DNA of 64,000 nucleotides, taken from positions 124,001-188,000 of the forward strand of contig NZ_ARQE01000005.1 of assembly GCF_000382705.1 (NCBI RefSeq), given 5' to 3'. How positions within the stretch are numbered: the first letter of the stretch is position 1; each line of letters opens with the position of its first letter. The notes beneath the pieces were generated by a model that worked only from the letters and a program-made list of their open reading frames with translations, was not told the origin of the DNA and did no database searches. Origin of the DNA: Aureimonas ureilytica DSM 18598 = NBRC 106430. GTDB lineage: Bacteria > Pseudomonadota > Alphaproteobacteria > Rhizobiales > Rhizobiaceae. Positions 11,037 to 20,624 of this stretch are shown one piece after another. Made by a program: the position numbers and the translations under genes.

Positions 11037-11077
11037 AAAACGAACGGCCGGGCCGAGACCGGGCGTCCGGCCCGGCC
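11037..11077 (-). terminator. Probable terminator of selO
   Basis: A perfect 10-bp stem (GGCCGGGCCG ... CGGCCCGGCC, 12-base loop) lies just past the selO stop on the minus strand and is followed after GTTCG by TTTT. The T-tract is short and offset, so efficiency is uncertain. Confidence 0.5.
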
Positions 11078-11086
11078 TTGCCGGCC

Positions 11087-12562
11087 TCAGGTTCCGCAGA
11101 AGGTCCGATAGGCGGCCTCGGGCATCGGCGGCAGGGCCGCGAGATCGGCGTCGCCCGGATCGACATGACACGGGTCGGCGAGCGCCGCGTTCAGCCGCTC
11201 GAAGGGCGCGAGATCGCCGTCTCGCGCGGCCGAAAGCGCGGCTTCTACGAGGTGATTGCGCGGGATCAGCGCGGGGTTCACCGCATCCATCGCGGCGCGG
11301 CGCTCCGCCGGCGTTTCCTCTTCGAAGGCCAGCCGGGCGCGCCAGCGCTGCACCCAGGCGTCGAAGGCGGCCGGGTTGGTGAAAAGCGCGCGCAGCGCCG
11401 TGTCGGCCTCGGCGCTTTCGGCCGCCGCGCCGAGCCCCCGGAAGGTCAGGGTGAAGTCCGCGCGCTCCTCGGCCATATGAGCCAGAAGATCGCCGATGAG
11501 AGCCGCATCCTCCTCGCGCGCGCGGCGCAGTCCGATCTTGCGCCGGAACCCGTCGAGCTGCGCCGTCTGGAACGTCTCGGCAAAGCCGGTGAGGATTTCA
11601 TGCGCGATCTCCACTGCGCGGCTCTCATCCGGGTCGAGCGGGGCGAGCAGCGTTTCGGCGAGGCGCGCCAGGTTCCACTGTGCGATGCGCGGCTGGTTGG
11701 CATAGGCGTAGCGCCCGGTCCGGTCGATCGAGGAGAACACCGTCGCCGGGTCGTAGGCGTCCATGAAGGCGCAGGGGCCGTAGTCGATCGTCTCGCCCGC
11801 GATCGACATGTTGTCGGTGTTCATCACGCCATGGATGAAGCCGATCCGCATCCAGTGCGCCACCAGCGCCGCCTGACGGGCGCAGACGCCCTCCAGAAGC
11901 GCGCGATAGGGGTTGGGCGCGCCTGCCGCGTCCGGATAATGCCGCTCGATGACGTAATCCGCGAGGCGAGTGATCGAGGCCTCGTCGCCGCGCGCGGCGA
12001 AGAACTGAAACGTGCCGACGCGAATATGGCTGGAGGCGACGCGCGTTAGGATCGCGCCCGGCAGCGTCACCTCGCGATACACGGGTTCGCCCGTCGCGAC
12101 GGCCGCGAGCGCGCGGGTGGTTGGAACGCCCAAGGCCGCCATGGCTTCGCTGACGAGATATTCGCGCAGGACCGGGCCGATCGCCGCGCGCCCGTCACCC
12201 CCGCGCGAAAAGGGGGTCGGGCCGGAGCCCTTGAGCTGGATGTCGCGCCGCCGACCGTTTCGGTCCACGACCTCGCCGAGAAGGATCGCGCGTCCGTCGC
12301 CGAGCTGCGGCACGAAATTGCCGAACTGGTGCCCGGCATAGGCGGCGGCGATCGGCTCGGCGCCGGGAAGGACGCGGTTGCCGGACAGGAGCGCCGCGCC
12401 ATCGGCGCCGTCGAGTTCGGCGATGTCGAGCCCGAGTTCCGCCGCAAGCGGCCGGTTGAGCTTCAGGAGAAGGGGCGCGGCAACGGGCGTCGGCCGGGTC
12501 GGGCGATGAAACGCGGAGCCGAGACGAACATAGCTGTTGTCGAAGAGCGCGTGGGTCGTCAT
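11087..12562 (-). CDS. selO: Protein adenylyltransferase SelO (YdiU/UPF0061)
   Basis: A 491-residue pseudokinase-fold enzyme that transfers AMP from ATP to Ser, Thr or Tyr of proteins and is linked to oxidative stress protection in its family. The start [18 protein letters not shown] is the family's N-terminus. The nucleotide region is visible as [11 protein letters not shown] and [17 protein letters not shown] (about residues 98-139), and the metal-binding site as [24 protein letters not shown] (about 245-268). The protein ends in FCGT, so the C-terminal cysteine is kept but is not selenocysteine. The ATG at 12562 was chosen over an upstream start because [11 protein letters not shown] matches family starts and AGGGA precedes it. 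Confidence 0.92.
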   Translation of the reverse strand: MTTHALFDNSYVRLGSAFHRPTRPTPVAAPLLLKLNRPLAAELGLDIAELDGADGAALLSGNRVLPGAEPIAAAYAGHQFGNFVPQLGDGRAILLGEVVDRNGRRRDIQLKGSGPTPFSRGGDGRAAIGPVLREYLVSEAMAALGVPTTRALAAVATGEPVYREVTLPGAILTRVASSHIRVGTFQFFAARGDEASITRLADYVIERHYPDAAGAPNPYRALLEGVCARQAALVAHWMRIGFIHGVMNTDNMSIAGETIDYGPCAFMDAYDPATVFSSIDRTGRYAYANQPRIAQWNLARLAETLLAPLDPDESRAVEIAHEILTGFAETFQTAQLDGFRRKIGLRRAREEDAALIGDLLAHMAEERADFTLTFRGLGAAAESAEADTALRALFTNPAAFDAWVQRWRARLAFEEETPAERRAAMDAVNPALIPRNHLVEAALSAARDGDLAPFERLNAALADPCHVDPGDADLAALPPMPEAAYRTFCGT

Positions 12563-12687
12563 GGCCAATTCCCTGTCGTCGTCGTGGCGCGGCCGGATCG
12601 CCACGTCCTTATCCTGCGGGGCGAGGCGGCGTCACGATGCGCCCGCCTTTTCCTGCAACGAAGGCCGGCAAGGTTCGGTTCGAGGGA

Positions 12688-13644
12688 TCACCTTGGCGAA
12701 AACGTCAGGGCCGACCGGTCCGCGCGCCAGTCGCGCGGGGTGCAGCCGAAGCGTCGGCGAAAGGCGCGGTTGAAGGTGCAGGGCTGATCGAAGCCGACGG
12801 CGAGCGCGATCTCGCCGATCTGCCGCCTGTCCGTCTCGTCGCGAAGCGCTTCGGCGGCCCGCTCCAGGCGCAGCCGCGTCACATAGGCCGAGATGCCCTC
12901 CAGATCGGCGAACGCCCGGTAGAGCGTCGCGCGCGACACGCGGGCCAGCGTCGCGATGCGCGTGATGTCGAGATCGGGCTCGCGATAGCGCTGCTCGATG
13001 ATCCACCGGACCTCCGCGCGAAGGCGCGCGAGATGGGCCTCCTCGCTCAAGGAGACGGCGCCCGTGGAGCCGAGCACCGACAGGAACGTGCCGATCACCG
13101 CCTCGCCCGTGCTCTCCGCGAGCCCTTCTTCGAGACCTGAGAGATCGTCGACCAGCGACGACACTTGGTTCACGAGCGGCGCGGCGTCGAGGCCGGACAG
13201 AACGAGGCCATGCAACCCGTCGAAACGGGGAACGAGCTCTTCGATCGTCTCGCGGTCGAAGACCAGCGTGACGCAGCGCGCATTGGTGGAGGATTGTCGG
13301 AAGGGCGCGGAGAGATCGCCGAACAGAACACTGCCCGGACCGCCGCGATAGGTCCCGGCGGCGGTTTCGCCGTGAAAGCGCCCGGCCAGATTGACCGCGA
13401 TGCTGATCCCGTTGAAACCGTCGGAGCGGATGAGCGACGAAGTCCGCTCGTAGGACTGGCCGGCCATGCGCGTGTCGTTGAAGATGACCCGGCCGAGGCG
13501 GAACAGGCGGGAATGGGAATAGAACTCGCCCGGCGGCCGGCTGGTGCGCATCATCCGGGCGAGACTTGGCCAGGCCCGTTCGCGCCAGGCATCGTATCTC
13601 TCGCTCGCGGCGATCCCGTTGGTGGTCAGTTCCAGAAACCGCAT
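12688..13644 (-). CDS. AraC-family transcriptional regulator
   Basis: A DNA-binding regulator of about 318 residues with an N-terminal ligand-binding-like domain (begins RFLELTTNGIAASERYDAWRE, a usual start for cupin-like AraC regulators) and a C-terminal double helix-turn-helix. The HTH pair is visible as DITRIATLARVSRATLYRAFADL and IGEIALAVGFDQPCTFNRAFRRRFG, followed by TPRDWR. A GTG at 13731 would add 29 residues. It lies 154 bases after the end of tssM on the same strand and before selO, so it could be read from the secretion operon or on its own. Target genes are unknown. Confidence 0.8.
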   Translation of the reverse strand: MRFLELTTNGIAASERYDAWRERAWPSLARMMRTSRPPGEFYSHSRLFRLGRVIFNDTRMAGQSYERTSSLIRSDGFNGISIAVNLAGRFHGETAAGTYRGGPGSVLFGDLSAPFRQSSTNARCVTLVFDRETIEELVPRFDGLHGLVLSGLDAAPLVNQVSSLVDDLSGLEEGLAESTGEAVIGTFLSVLGSTGAVSLSEEAHLARLRAEVRWIIEQRYREPDLDITRIATLARVSRATLYRAFADLEGISAYVTRLRLERAAEALRDETDRRQIGEIALAVGFDQPCTFNRAFRRRFGCTPRDWRADRSALTFSPR

Positions 13645-13798
13645 CAGGCTCGTCGCAATGGCGCTTCGATCCGGGACGAACGCCTTTCGGCGATCACCCA
13701 GTCCGGTTCGACCTGAACCCGATTGCCCCACGCTTCGTCAAGGAGACGTTCTCCCGTCCTGCCGATCCGGCCCGGCCTCGACGGCGTTCAGGGGGCAG

Positions 13799-16700
13799 TC
13801 AGAGCTGCGGGCAGCGGAAACTTTCCGTGAGCTTGAGTTCGAACGGGCTGCGGGACACGGCCGGCGTCAGCTTCAAGGTGAAGGCCCGTCCGGCAAGCGA
13901 GAAGGTCGCCAGAAGCGCGTTGCCGTCCACCAGCCGGCGCTGGTCGGCCTGATCGAGCAGGCGGAACAGCGCCCAAGGGCCCTCCCCCATCTTCATGTTC
14001 GCGGCGCCGTCGATCTCGGGCGTCATGGTGAGAACGGCCGGCGCGTTGGGCACGGCCGGCGGCCATTGCCCGCTCATCGGCACGGCGGGTCCGTTGGCAT
14101 AGCGCAGCGTCTGGCCGCCGATGTCGAACCGGGCGCTCGACACCCGCGCGTCCAGGCGCACCGGCAGGAGCGTGAAACGCGCGGCCGGCCCGTCGCCGCC
14201 GGGGAAGAAGGCCTGCGAAATCGCGTCGGCGCGCTCGAAACCGCGCAGCGCCGCGTCGTTCAGCGAGAGTTCCTCGGCCCGGCCCGGCCGCCAGACCCAG
14301 GGCCGCGCGGTCGTGTCGATCAAAGGCTTCAGATAGCTCTCGCGGAAGGTCGCGATCTGCCCCTGCGGCCCGAACATCGCCTTGAAATCCTCGAAGGGCG
14401 TGTCGTTGGCCGCGCGCGCGCTGAAGGGAAAGCGGTTCGCGGTCGCCGCCTGACAGGCCGGCAGGACCGTCGTGTTCCAGACCTCGCGCAGGCGCTCGCC
14501 CGAGGCGCCGAGGATCAGGTCCATCGCCGCCGATTGCAGCCGCCGGAAGAAGGGCTGGAGCGAGGGCGGAAGCGCGGCCACCAGCGTGTCGATCTGCGCC
14601 GACACCGTCTGCGGCTCGGCGCCGAGTTCCAGAACGTTGCCGCCTTTGGCGATGTGATTGAGCTGGCGATAGAGCGGTTCGAACGCGGCGAGAACGCCCG
14701 CGACCTGCGACGTGCCGCCTTCCGGCGCGGCACTCGCCTGCCGCAGCGGGGCGAAGGCCTCGGTGATCGCCCGCGCCGGGTTGGCCGAAACCGAGAGGCC
14801 GAGCGTGTCGGCGGCCGGCGCGAGCGCCGTGGCGAGCGCGCCCGCGACGGCGGGTGGCGCGGCGGGCGGCGAGAAATCGGTTTCCCTGGCCACCGCCGAG
14901 AGGAGTTCGGTGACGGGCGATGGCTGCGTGACGAGAACCGAAAGAACGCGCGCGCCGTCGGCGGCCGTCGGCATCGGCCGCACGGTCAGATCGGACAGGA
15001 GCCCGTCCCACAGGCGGATCGCCTCGGCGCTGTAGAGCGCGAGCGTGCCCTCCAGAATGGCGCGCGCGTCGGTGCCCTGGCCGGGTCCCAGAACCCAGGC
15101 GTCGCGCTCGATCTCGCTGGCGCCTGCGCGCAGCGCCGGCAGCGAGACGGCGCGGAAGGCGCTCGCGGTGAAGAAGCCCGGCAGCCCGTCCCAGAGCGAG
15201 GCGCCGCCGAGCCGCGCCAGGACGAGCGAGCCGGACGCGCCGCTGTGGTCGCTCGGCCGCCAGGGCGCGAGCGCGGCGACCTCCGGCTGTGCGCGGGCGA
15301 GATCCAGCGCGAGCTGCGCCAGCGTATAGGCGGCGATGCGCCGCCGCGTCTCGGCGATCAGCGCCGGGTCGGCCGGGCGCGGGGTCACGGCATGGGTGCC
15401 GAGCGCCACGACATGCGCCGCGAAGGCCGCCTGATCGGCTTCCGGGTGCCCGCCGAGCCAGAGATGGGCGAGCCATGCGCCCAGGCGCGGCAGGTCGAGC
15501 GAGGCGAGCGGGCGCTCGCCGCCGAGCGCGAGCGTCAGCTTCAAGCCTTGGTAGAGATCGGCCGCGCCCGTCGCGTCGCTCTCCAGCGTCGCCTGCAGGC
15601 CGGCGGCGAGATAGGGCACGAAGAGCCGGTCGAGCCCGGCGGAGTAAGCCGCTTCGGCGTCCTCTTCGAGCGCCGGCACTTCCGCCACGCGCTCGGCCTC
15701 TTCGCCGGGCTCGCGGCCCGCGAGCGCGCGCAGATTGTTGAGGATCGGCAGGATGTCGCGGAAGGGCGGCAGACGCGGCCCGAAGCGCGTCGCCGACAAT
15801 TGCTCCTCGACGAGGGCGGCCTGGCTCTCGATGTCCCGCGCATAGGCGACGGCCGCCTCGTGGCGGGCGATCATATGCGCGGCAAACCCGAGAGCGCCGA
15901 GAACCACGAGCACGGCGGCGATCGCCTGCCAGCGCTGCGTGAACCGGCGCGCGGTGGCCGACAAGCCGCTGCGCACCGCCTCGCCGGGGGCGAGCGAGGC
16001 CAGAAGCTCGTGCAGGAAGAAGGGCCTCGAGCGCGCGGGCGCGCCTTCGCCGGGGCGCGGCAGGCCGGACGGCGCGCCGAAGCTCTCGCCGGCCGCAAGG
16101 CCCAGAAGGTCGATCGGCGGCGCGTCCTGCCGGGCGGAGGCGAAGAAGACGCCGCGCAGGAAGGGCGGGCGATCGAAGCGATGCGGAACGGCGAGGATCT
16201 GGATGAAGGGCGCGGCGAGATCGCCGAGTGCGGCGAACTGCTCGGGAAACTCGTAGACCAGAGCGCGGCGGCGGGCGTCCGGCTCTTCCTGAAGGCGCGG
16301 CAGGCGCCATTCGGCGGCGCGCTTGGCAAGGTCGGCAAAGCCCTGTCGGAAGCGCTCGGCGGGCGCGAATTCGCGCTCGTCCTCCGAGGCGAGGAAGGGC
16401 ATGCCCCAGGCGCTTTCGCGCTCGCTGCGGTCGGCCGTCTCGAAGAAGCCGGAAAAGCCGAGGAGCCGATCGATCTTGGAGAAGACGAGATAGACGGGAG
16501 GGCGCGCGCGAAACCGCTCGCCCGCCTCGTCCAAGCGGCGGCGCAGCGTCTTGGCGAGCGCGCGCCGCCCTTCCTCGCCGAGTTCGGCAAAGCTCGCCGC
16601 GTCCACCACGAGAACGATGCCGCAGGCCGGCTGGCGTCGGCGCAGGCGCCGCACGAGATCGAGGAGCCGCAGCCAGAGCTGCGCTTCGAGCGCGGCGTCC

Positions 16701-17296
16701 CGCCCGCCATTGGTGAGGCGGCCGGACAGGTCGAGATAGACGGCGTTCTCGGCCAGAAGGAAATCGACATCCTCGGTCGGCCCGCCCGCGCCCTGCGGCG
16801 GGCCGAAGGGCAGGCTGAGATCGGCGTTGAGAAGCAGCGCCGTCTTGCCAGCGCCCTCCGGCCCGATCACCAGATACCAGGGCAAGCGGAAGATGCGCCG
16901 GCCGATCCGGCCGCGCCCGCCGTCCCGCCCCAGTCGCGCCAGCGTCTCGTCGGCCTTGCGGCGGATCACGGAAAAGCGCCGGTCGGTTTCGGAGCGATCG
17001 CGCTCGCTATTGGCCGAGGCTTCGGCCTCCTGCATCCGCAGCGACGAGACCAGCCGCTGGTCCGCGCCGGATTTTCGCCAGCCGAGAAGCGCGGCGGCGA
17101 TGCCCCAGACGAGCACCAGCACGAGAAGCAGCGCGAGGCGCGGCGCGGCGTCGGCCAGCGGCCGCGTTTCGCCCGCCGAGATCAGCGGCGCGACGAACCA
17201 GACCAGCGCGGCGAGCACGAGCGCGGCGAAACTGATCCAGGTCAGCGGATGGGTGAAGAAGCGCCGGACGCGGCCGCGCGAACCGGGCGCGCTCAT
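13799..17296 (-). CDS. tssM: Type VI secretion system membrane protein TssM (IcmF)
   Basis: A full-length 1165-residue inner-membrane protein that links TssL in the cytoplasm and inner membrane with the TssJ lipoprotein. Two N-terminal spans (about residues 18-40 and 53-72) precede a cytoplasmic NTPase-like domain with Walker A GPEGAGKT at residues 145-152. A third span (AAVLVVLGALGFAAHM) lies near 465-480. The remaining ~680 residues are the periplasmic IcmF/DUF1215 and C-terminal domains. Its start overlaps the end of the second TssM-type gene by 4 bases (17293-17296), so the two are translationally coupled. It is the last gene of the minus-strand secretion operon. Confidence 0.93.
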   Translation of the reverse strand: MSAPGSRGRVRRFFTHPLTWISFAALVLAALVWFVAPLISAGETRPLADAAPRLALLLVLVLVWGIAAALLGWRKSGADQRLVSSLRMQEAEASANSERDRSETDRRFSVIRRKADETLARLGRDGGRGRIGRRIFRLPWYLVIGPEGAGKTALLLNADLSLPFGPPQGAGGPTEDVDFLLAENAVYLDLSGRLTNGGRDAALEAQLWLRLLDLVRRLRRRQPACGIVLVVDAASFAELGEEGRRALAKTLRRRLDEAGERFRARPPVYLVFSKIDRLLGFSGFFETADRSERESAWGMPFLASEDEREFAPAERFRQGFADLAKRAAEWRLPRLQEEPDARRRALVYEFPEQFAALGDLAAPFIQILAVPHRFDRPPFLRGVFFASARQDAPPIDLLGLAAGESFGAPSGLPRPGEGAPARSRPFFLHELLASLAPGEAVRSGLSATARRFTQRWQAIAAVLVVLGALGFAAHMIARHEAAVAYARDIESQAALVEEQLSATRFGPRLPPFRDILPILNNLRALAGREPGEEAERVAEVPALEEDAEAAYSAGLDRLFVPYLAAGLQATLESDATGAADLYQGLKLTLALGGERPLASLDLPRLGAWLAHLWLGGHPEADQAAFAAHVVALGTHAVTPRPADPALIAETRRRIAAYTLAQLALDLARAQPEVAALAPWRPSDHSGASGSLVLARLGGASLWDGLPGFFTASAFRAVSLPALRAGASEIERDAWVLGPGQGTDARAILEGTLALYSAEAIRLWDGLLSDLTVRPMPTAADGARVLSVLVTQPSPVTELLSAVARETDFSPPAAPPAVAGALATALAPAADTLGLSVSANPARAITEAFAPLRQASAAPEGGTSQVAGVLAAFEPLYRQLNHIAKGGNVLELGAEPQTVSAQIDTLVAALPPSLQPFFRRLQSAAMDLILGASGERLREVWNTTVLPACQAATANRFPFSARAANDTPFEDFKAMFGPQGQIATFRESYLKPLIDTTARPWVWRPGRAEELSLNDAALRGFERADAISQAFFPGGDGPAARFTLLPVRLDARVSSARFDIGGQTLRYANGPAVPMSGQWPPAVPNAPAVLTMTPEIDGAANMKMGEGPWALFRLLDQADQRRLVDGNALLATFSLAGRAFTLKLTPAVSRSPFELKLTESFRCPQL

Positions 17297-19077
17297 GGCT
17301 GGCTTTCCTTCCAGGCGATGATGCGGCGCGCCGTGTCGAGATAGACAGGCTCCGGCCGGGCCGGCACGAGCGCCAGCGCCAGCGGCGCCTCGTGCAGGAA
17401 GGCCGCGCGAGCGGAAGCGTCCGGCAGCGCGGCGGCGGTGCTCTCGATCCAGCCGGCGAGCGCCTCTGCATGGTCGGCGGCTTCGGACGAAGCGGCGCTG
17501 AGGCTCTGCGCCAGAGCGGACGGATCGGCGTCGCGGTCCACGAGATCGGCCGCGAGGCGCGCGGTGAGATGCGGGGCAAGACTGTTGCGCAGCGCCCGCT
17601 CATGCGCGGCGTCGATCGCGGCCCGAAGCTCGTGGCCGGCAAAGGGCTGGAACGGCGCGCCGAGCCCCTCGCCCTCGTCCAGGCGGCCGAGACGGTCGGT
17701 GGTCGCGGCGACGGCACCGAGCGTTTCGAGATTGGCCTCGCGCGAGGCGAGCTTCGTCGCGTCGATCCGGGCGAGCTGGGCTTCGAAGCGCTCGATGCGC
17801 CCCTGCGCGCGATCGTAGCTGAAGCGCAGCCAGGTCGCGCCGAGCAGCGAGAGGGTCAGGCACAGGACGAGCACGAGAAGCCCGAACACGGGACGGCGGA
17901 ACCAGGGCGGCCGCGCGAGGCCGACGAGCCCCGCCTCGCGGATCACCGCGTCGCGCAGCATTCCGGCCACGAAGAACCCGTGCTCGGCATCGCCCATGTC
18001 GATATCGGGGAGCGTGCCGCTGCGCGGCATGGCGTAGCGCGCGGCGAGATCGGGCAGAAGCGCGTCGATCGTCAGCGGGTCCTGCTGCGAGCTTGTCAAA
18101 TAAACGCCGCGCAGGAACGCGCCCTTGCGTCGGCGCACGTCGGAGGGAAGGATCGGCCGCAGAACTGTGTCCACGATCGGGTCCATCGCGGCGACCTGCG
18201 CGCCGAAGCCGATCAGCCGGCCGCCCCGCAGAGGATCGTCCACCCGCGCCAGCGCATCGAGAAGCCGGTTGCGCGTCGACTCCACGAGGCTGCGCACGCC
18301 GGCATGGAAGGCGTCCACGACATCGGCCGTCTTGGCGCCGTCGCGCAGCGAGAGCGGAAAGGAGAAGCCCCAGGGCTGGTGCCGCTCGCCCGGCTCCAGC
18401 GTCTCGAACCCTTCCACGAAGCCGGGAGCGAGATCGATCTTGGTGAGCACGACATAGACGGGCGGGCGCGAGCGAAGGCGCGCCTCCAGGGCGGCGAGGC
18501 TCGCGGCGAGCCCCTCCCCGATCTCGCGGCGCTCCAGCGCATCGGCGAGCGTCAGATCGGCGGGGCTGACGGTGAGGATCACGCCGTTCAGCGGACAGGC
18601 CGGCCGGAAGCGATGGAGGGCGGCGGCCAGACGCTCGACGGCGGCGGGTTCGCTCCCGATCTCCACGAAGATCGCTTCCGAGCCGATCCACCAGCGCGCG
18701 CCGTCGGCTTCCACCGGCGCGTCGAGATCGAGTCCGGAGCGCTCCAGAAGCTGCGACTTGCCCATGCCGGGCGGGCCGATCAGCACGAAGAGCGGCAGGC
18801 GATAGCGCTGATGCGGGCCGGCAAGGCGCCGCGCCGCCAAGGCCGAGCGCCATTCGCGCGCGACTTCGGGCTCGGCCTGGATCTCGGGTGCCGAGCCCGC
18901 GCTCGTGCGCGCGCCGCCGAAGAACAGGAGGAGGATCGCCCAGACGACGATCGGCGCGGCGGCGAGAACGAGGCGCGCGTCGTCGGAGCCGATCGGCGCC
19001 AGACGCCAGACGACGAGCCCGGCGCCGAGCGCCAGGAGGAGACCGAGCATCCAGGCCGCGAGATGGCGCGGTGTCAC
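17293..19077 (-). CDS. Second TssM/IcmF-type protein, short form lacking the periplasmic C-terminal domain
   Basis: A 594-residue protein that repeats the N-terminal plan of TssM: two spans (about residues 8-26 and 36-54), a cytoplasmic domain with Walker A GPPGMGKS at 101-108, an NKxD-like TKID, and a third span (FGLLVLVLCLTLSLLGATW) near 395-415. Only about 180 helical residues follow, so the large periplasmic region that contacts TssJ is absent. It overlaps tssL and the long tssM by 4 bases each (19074-19077 and 17293-17296), so it is an intact operon member and not decay. It may form a mixed membrane complex with TssM or regulate it; this is inference. Confidence 0.8.
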   Translation of the reverse strand: MTPRHLAAWMLGLLLALGAGLVVWRLAPIGSDDARLVLAAAPIVVWAILLLFFGGARTSAGSAPEIQAEPEVAREWRSALAARRLAGPHQRYRLPLFVLIGPPGMGKSQLLERSGLDLDAPVEADGARWWIGSEAIFVEIGSEPAAVERLAAALHRFRPACPLNGVILTVSPADLTLADALERREIGEGLAASLAALEARLRSRPPVYVVLTKIDLAPGFVEGFETLEPGERHQPWGFSFPLSLRDGAKTADVVDAFHAGVRSLVESTRNRLLDALARVDDPLRGGRLIGFGAQVAAMDPIVDTVLRPILPSDVRRRKGAFLRGVYLTSSQQDPLTIDALLPDLAARYAMPRSGTLPDIDMGDAEHGFFVAGMLRDAVIREAGLVGLARPPWFRRPVFGLLVLVLCLTLSLLGATWLRFSYDRAQGRIERFEAQLARIDATKLASREANLETLGAVAATTDRLGRLDEGEGLGAPFQPFAGHELRAAIDAAHERALRNSLAPHLTARLAADLVDRDADPSALAQSLSAASSEAADHAEALAGWIESTAAALPDASARAAFLHEAPLALALVPARPEPVYLDTARRIIAWKESQP

Positions 19078-20621
19078 GGCGTGGCGTCCTCCGCCTGGAT
19101 GCGGAACTCGACGCGGCGGTTGCGCGCGCGCCCTTCCGCCGTGGCGTTGGAGGCGATCGGCGCGCTGTCGCCTCGGCCGAGGAAGGTGACGCGGCCGGGC
19201 TCGGTGAGGAAGCGTTGCAGCATGGCCGCGGCGGACGCGGCGCGGTCGCGCGACAGCGTGTCGTTGTTGCGCGTCGGCGAGGGATTGGCGATCGGCACGT
19301 TGTCGGTATGGCCGACGACGGTGATCGGGCCGGGCTCGGGGTTCAAGGCGGCGGCGATGCGGCGCAGGAGCGGCGCTTCGGTTTCCCCGATCGCCGTGCC
19401 GCCCGTCGGGAAGGACGCGCGCAGGAGCCGCGCGACGATGTCGCCGTTCTCCTCGACCACCTCGACCTCGCCGCTGGCGATGTCGGCGCCGAGCGCGGCC
19501 TGAACGCGCTGGAGCTGCGTCTGCGCTTCCGGCGCGAAGGGCTCGGGAACGGCGGGCACATCCGGCGCGCCGACGAAGACGGGCATGGCCGGCGGCAGCG
19601 CCGCGACGCGCTCGGCCGCCGCATCCACCCGCCAGGACAGGAGGAAACCGAGAACGAGATAGAGCGCGATCAGCGCCGCGATCGCGGCGGCCGACAGAAC
19701 CCAGAACCAGATCATGCGCGCGGGCGGCCGATAGGGCGCGTCCACCGTCGCGAAACCGGCCGACAATCGCCGCTCGTGCGGCCCGCGCAGGCGGCGGATG
19801 GTGCGGTAAAGCTCGCCGCGCAGCCGCGCCAGATGCGCCGCGCCCCCCTCCCCCACCCGGTATTTGCCGACGAACCCGATCGACAGGCAGAGCGCCATCA
19901 GCTCGAGCGCGTCGAGATTGTCTTCCGGCTGGGCGTAGAGCTGGCCGAGCAGATCGAAGAAGCGCTCGCCGCCCCAGGTCTCCTGATAGAAGGTGCTGAC
20001 CAGGCCCTTGGCCGGCCAGTCCGACTGGCCGCCCCAGGCGGTGTTGAGGATGATGTCGTCGATCGTGGCGCAGAGCGCGTAGCGGGCGACGCGGGCGAGC
20101 CGGGGCGCGACGCCGCGCGTCATCGCATTGGTCTCGAAGCGCGAGACGTCCTCCATCACCCGCGCGCGGAACTGGGCGACGTCGTCCACCGGCAGGCTCT
20201 CGTTAAGCCGCGCGGCGAGCCAGAGCAGCGGCGAGGCGACCGCGACCAGCGGATTGAGCGCCGCCAGCTCGAAAGCCTGCTCGACATGGGAATCCGGCCC
20301 GAGCCGGATCGAGCCGGCCAGCGGCCCGAGATCGGAGCGGTAGGACCCTGGCGCGCCGCCGAAGGGCGCCGGCCCGCCGAGGCCGAAATCGAGGGGATCG
20401 CGCCCGGGGCCCGGCTGGCCGAACGGATCGGAGCGCGGCGCGCCGCCGAAGGGCGAGAAGCCCGGGCTCGGCGCGTTCCAGTCGGACGCGGCGCCGAAGG
20501 AGCCCTGGCCGCTTTGGGGCGGATAGGGCGCGGCGCCGGGCAGCGGACGGCGGATCGTCGCGTCGGAGCCGGTGTCGCCGGCCAGCGGATCGGCGAAGGG
20601 GTTGGGCGGTCTCGTCTGCAC
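19074..20621 (-). CDS. tssL: Type VI secretion protein TssL (DotU/IcmH) fused to an OmpA peptidoglycan-binding domain
   Basis: A 515-residue evolved TssL. The first ~110 residues are rich in Gly, Pro and Phe and probably disordered. The DotU cytoplasmic domain follows (about 110-320), then a single span (IWFWVLSAAAIAALIALYL, near 320) and a C-terminal periplasmic OmpA-like domain (about 400-510) with VVGHTDNVPI, LSRDRAASAAAML and NRRVEFRI, the residues that bind diaminopimelate in peptidoglycan. The fused domain anchors the secretion machine to the cell wall without a separate TagL. It starts 3 bases after the tssK stop and overlaps the next gene by 4 bases. Confidence 0.93.
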   Translation of the reverse strand: MQTRPPNPFADPLAGDTGSDATIRRPLPGAAPYPPQSGQGSFGAASDWNAPSPGFSPFGGAPRSDPFGQPGPGRDPLDFGLGGPAPFGGAPGSYRSDLGPLAGSIRLGPDSHVEQAFELAALNPLVAVASPLLWLAARLNESLPVDDVAQFRARVMEDVSRFETNAMTRGVAPRLARVARYALCATIDDIILNTAWGGQSDWPAKGLVSTFYQETWGGERFFDLLGQLYAQPEDNLDALELMALCLSIGFVGKYRVGEGGAAHLARLRGELYRTIRRLRGPHERRLSAGFATVDAPYRPPARMIWFWVLSAAAIAALIALYLVLGFLLSWRVDAAAERVAALPPAMPVFVGAPDVPAVPEPFAPEAQTQLQRVQAALGADIASGEVEVVEENGDIVARLLRASFPTGGTAIGETEAPLLRRIAAALNPEPGPITVVGHTDNVPIANPSPTRNNDTLSRDRAASAAAMLQRFLTEPGRVTFLGRGDSAPIASNATAEGRARNRRVEFRIQAEDATP

Positions 20622-20624
20622 GGC

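Noticed and set aside
13544-17344. A 1266-codon open frame on the plus strand opposite tssM
   Set aside because: Its predicted protein is an Arg/Glu/Gly-rich low-complexity string with no family features; it mirrors the codon pattern of tssM in high-GC DNA.
17293-19077. Decayed duplicate of tssM (pseudogene)
   Set aside because: The frame is intact, Walker A is intact and both ends overlap neighbours by 4 bases in the way of functional operon genes.
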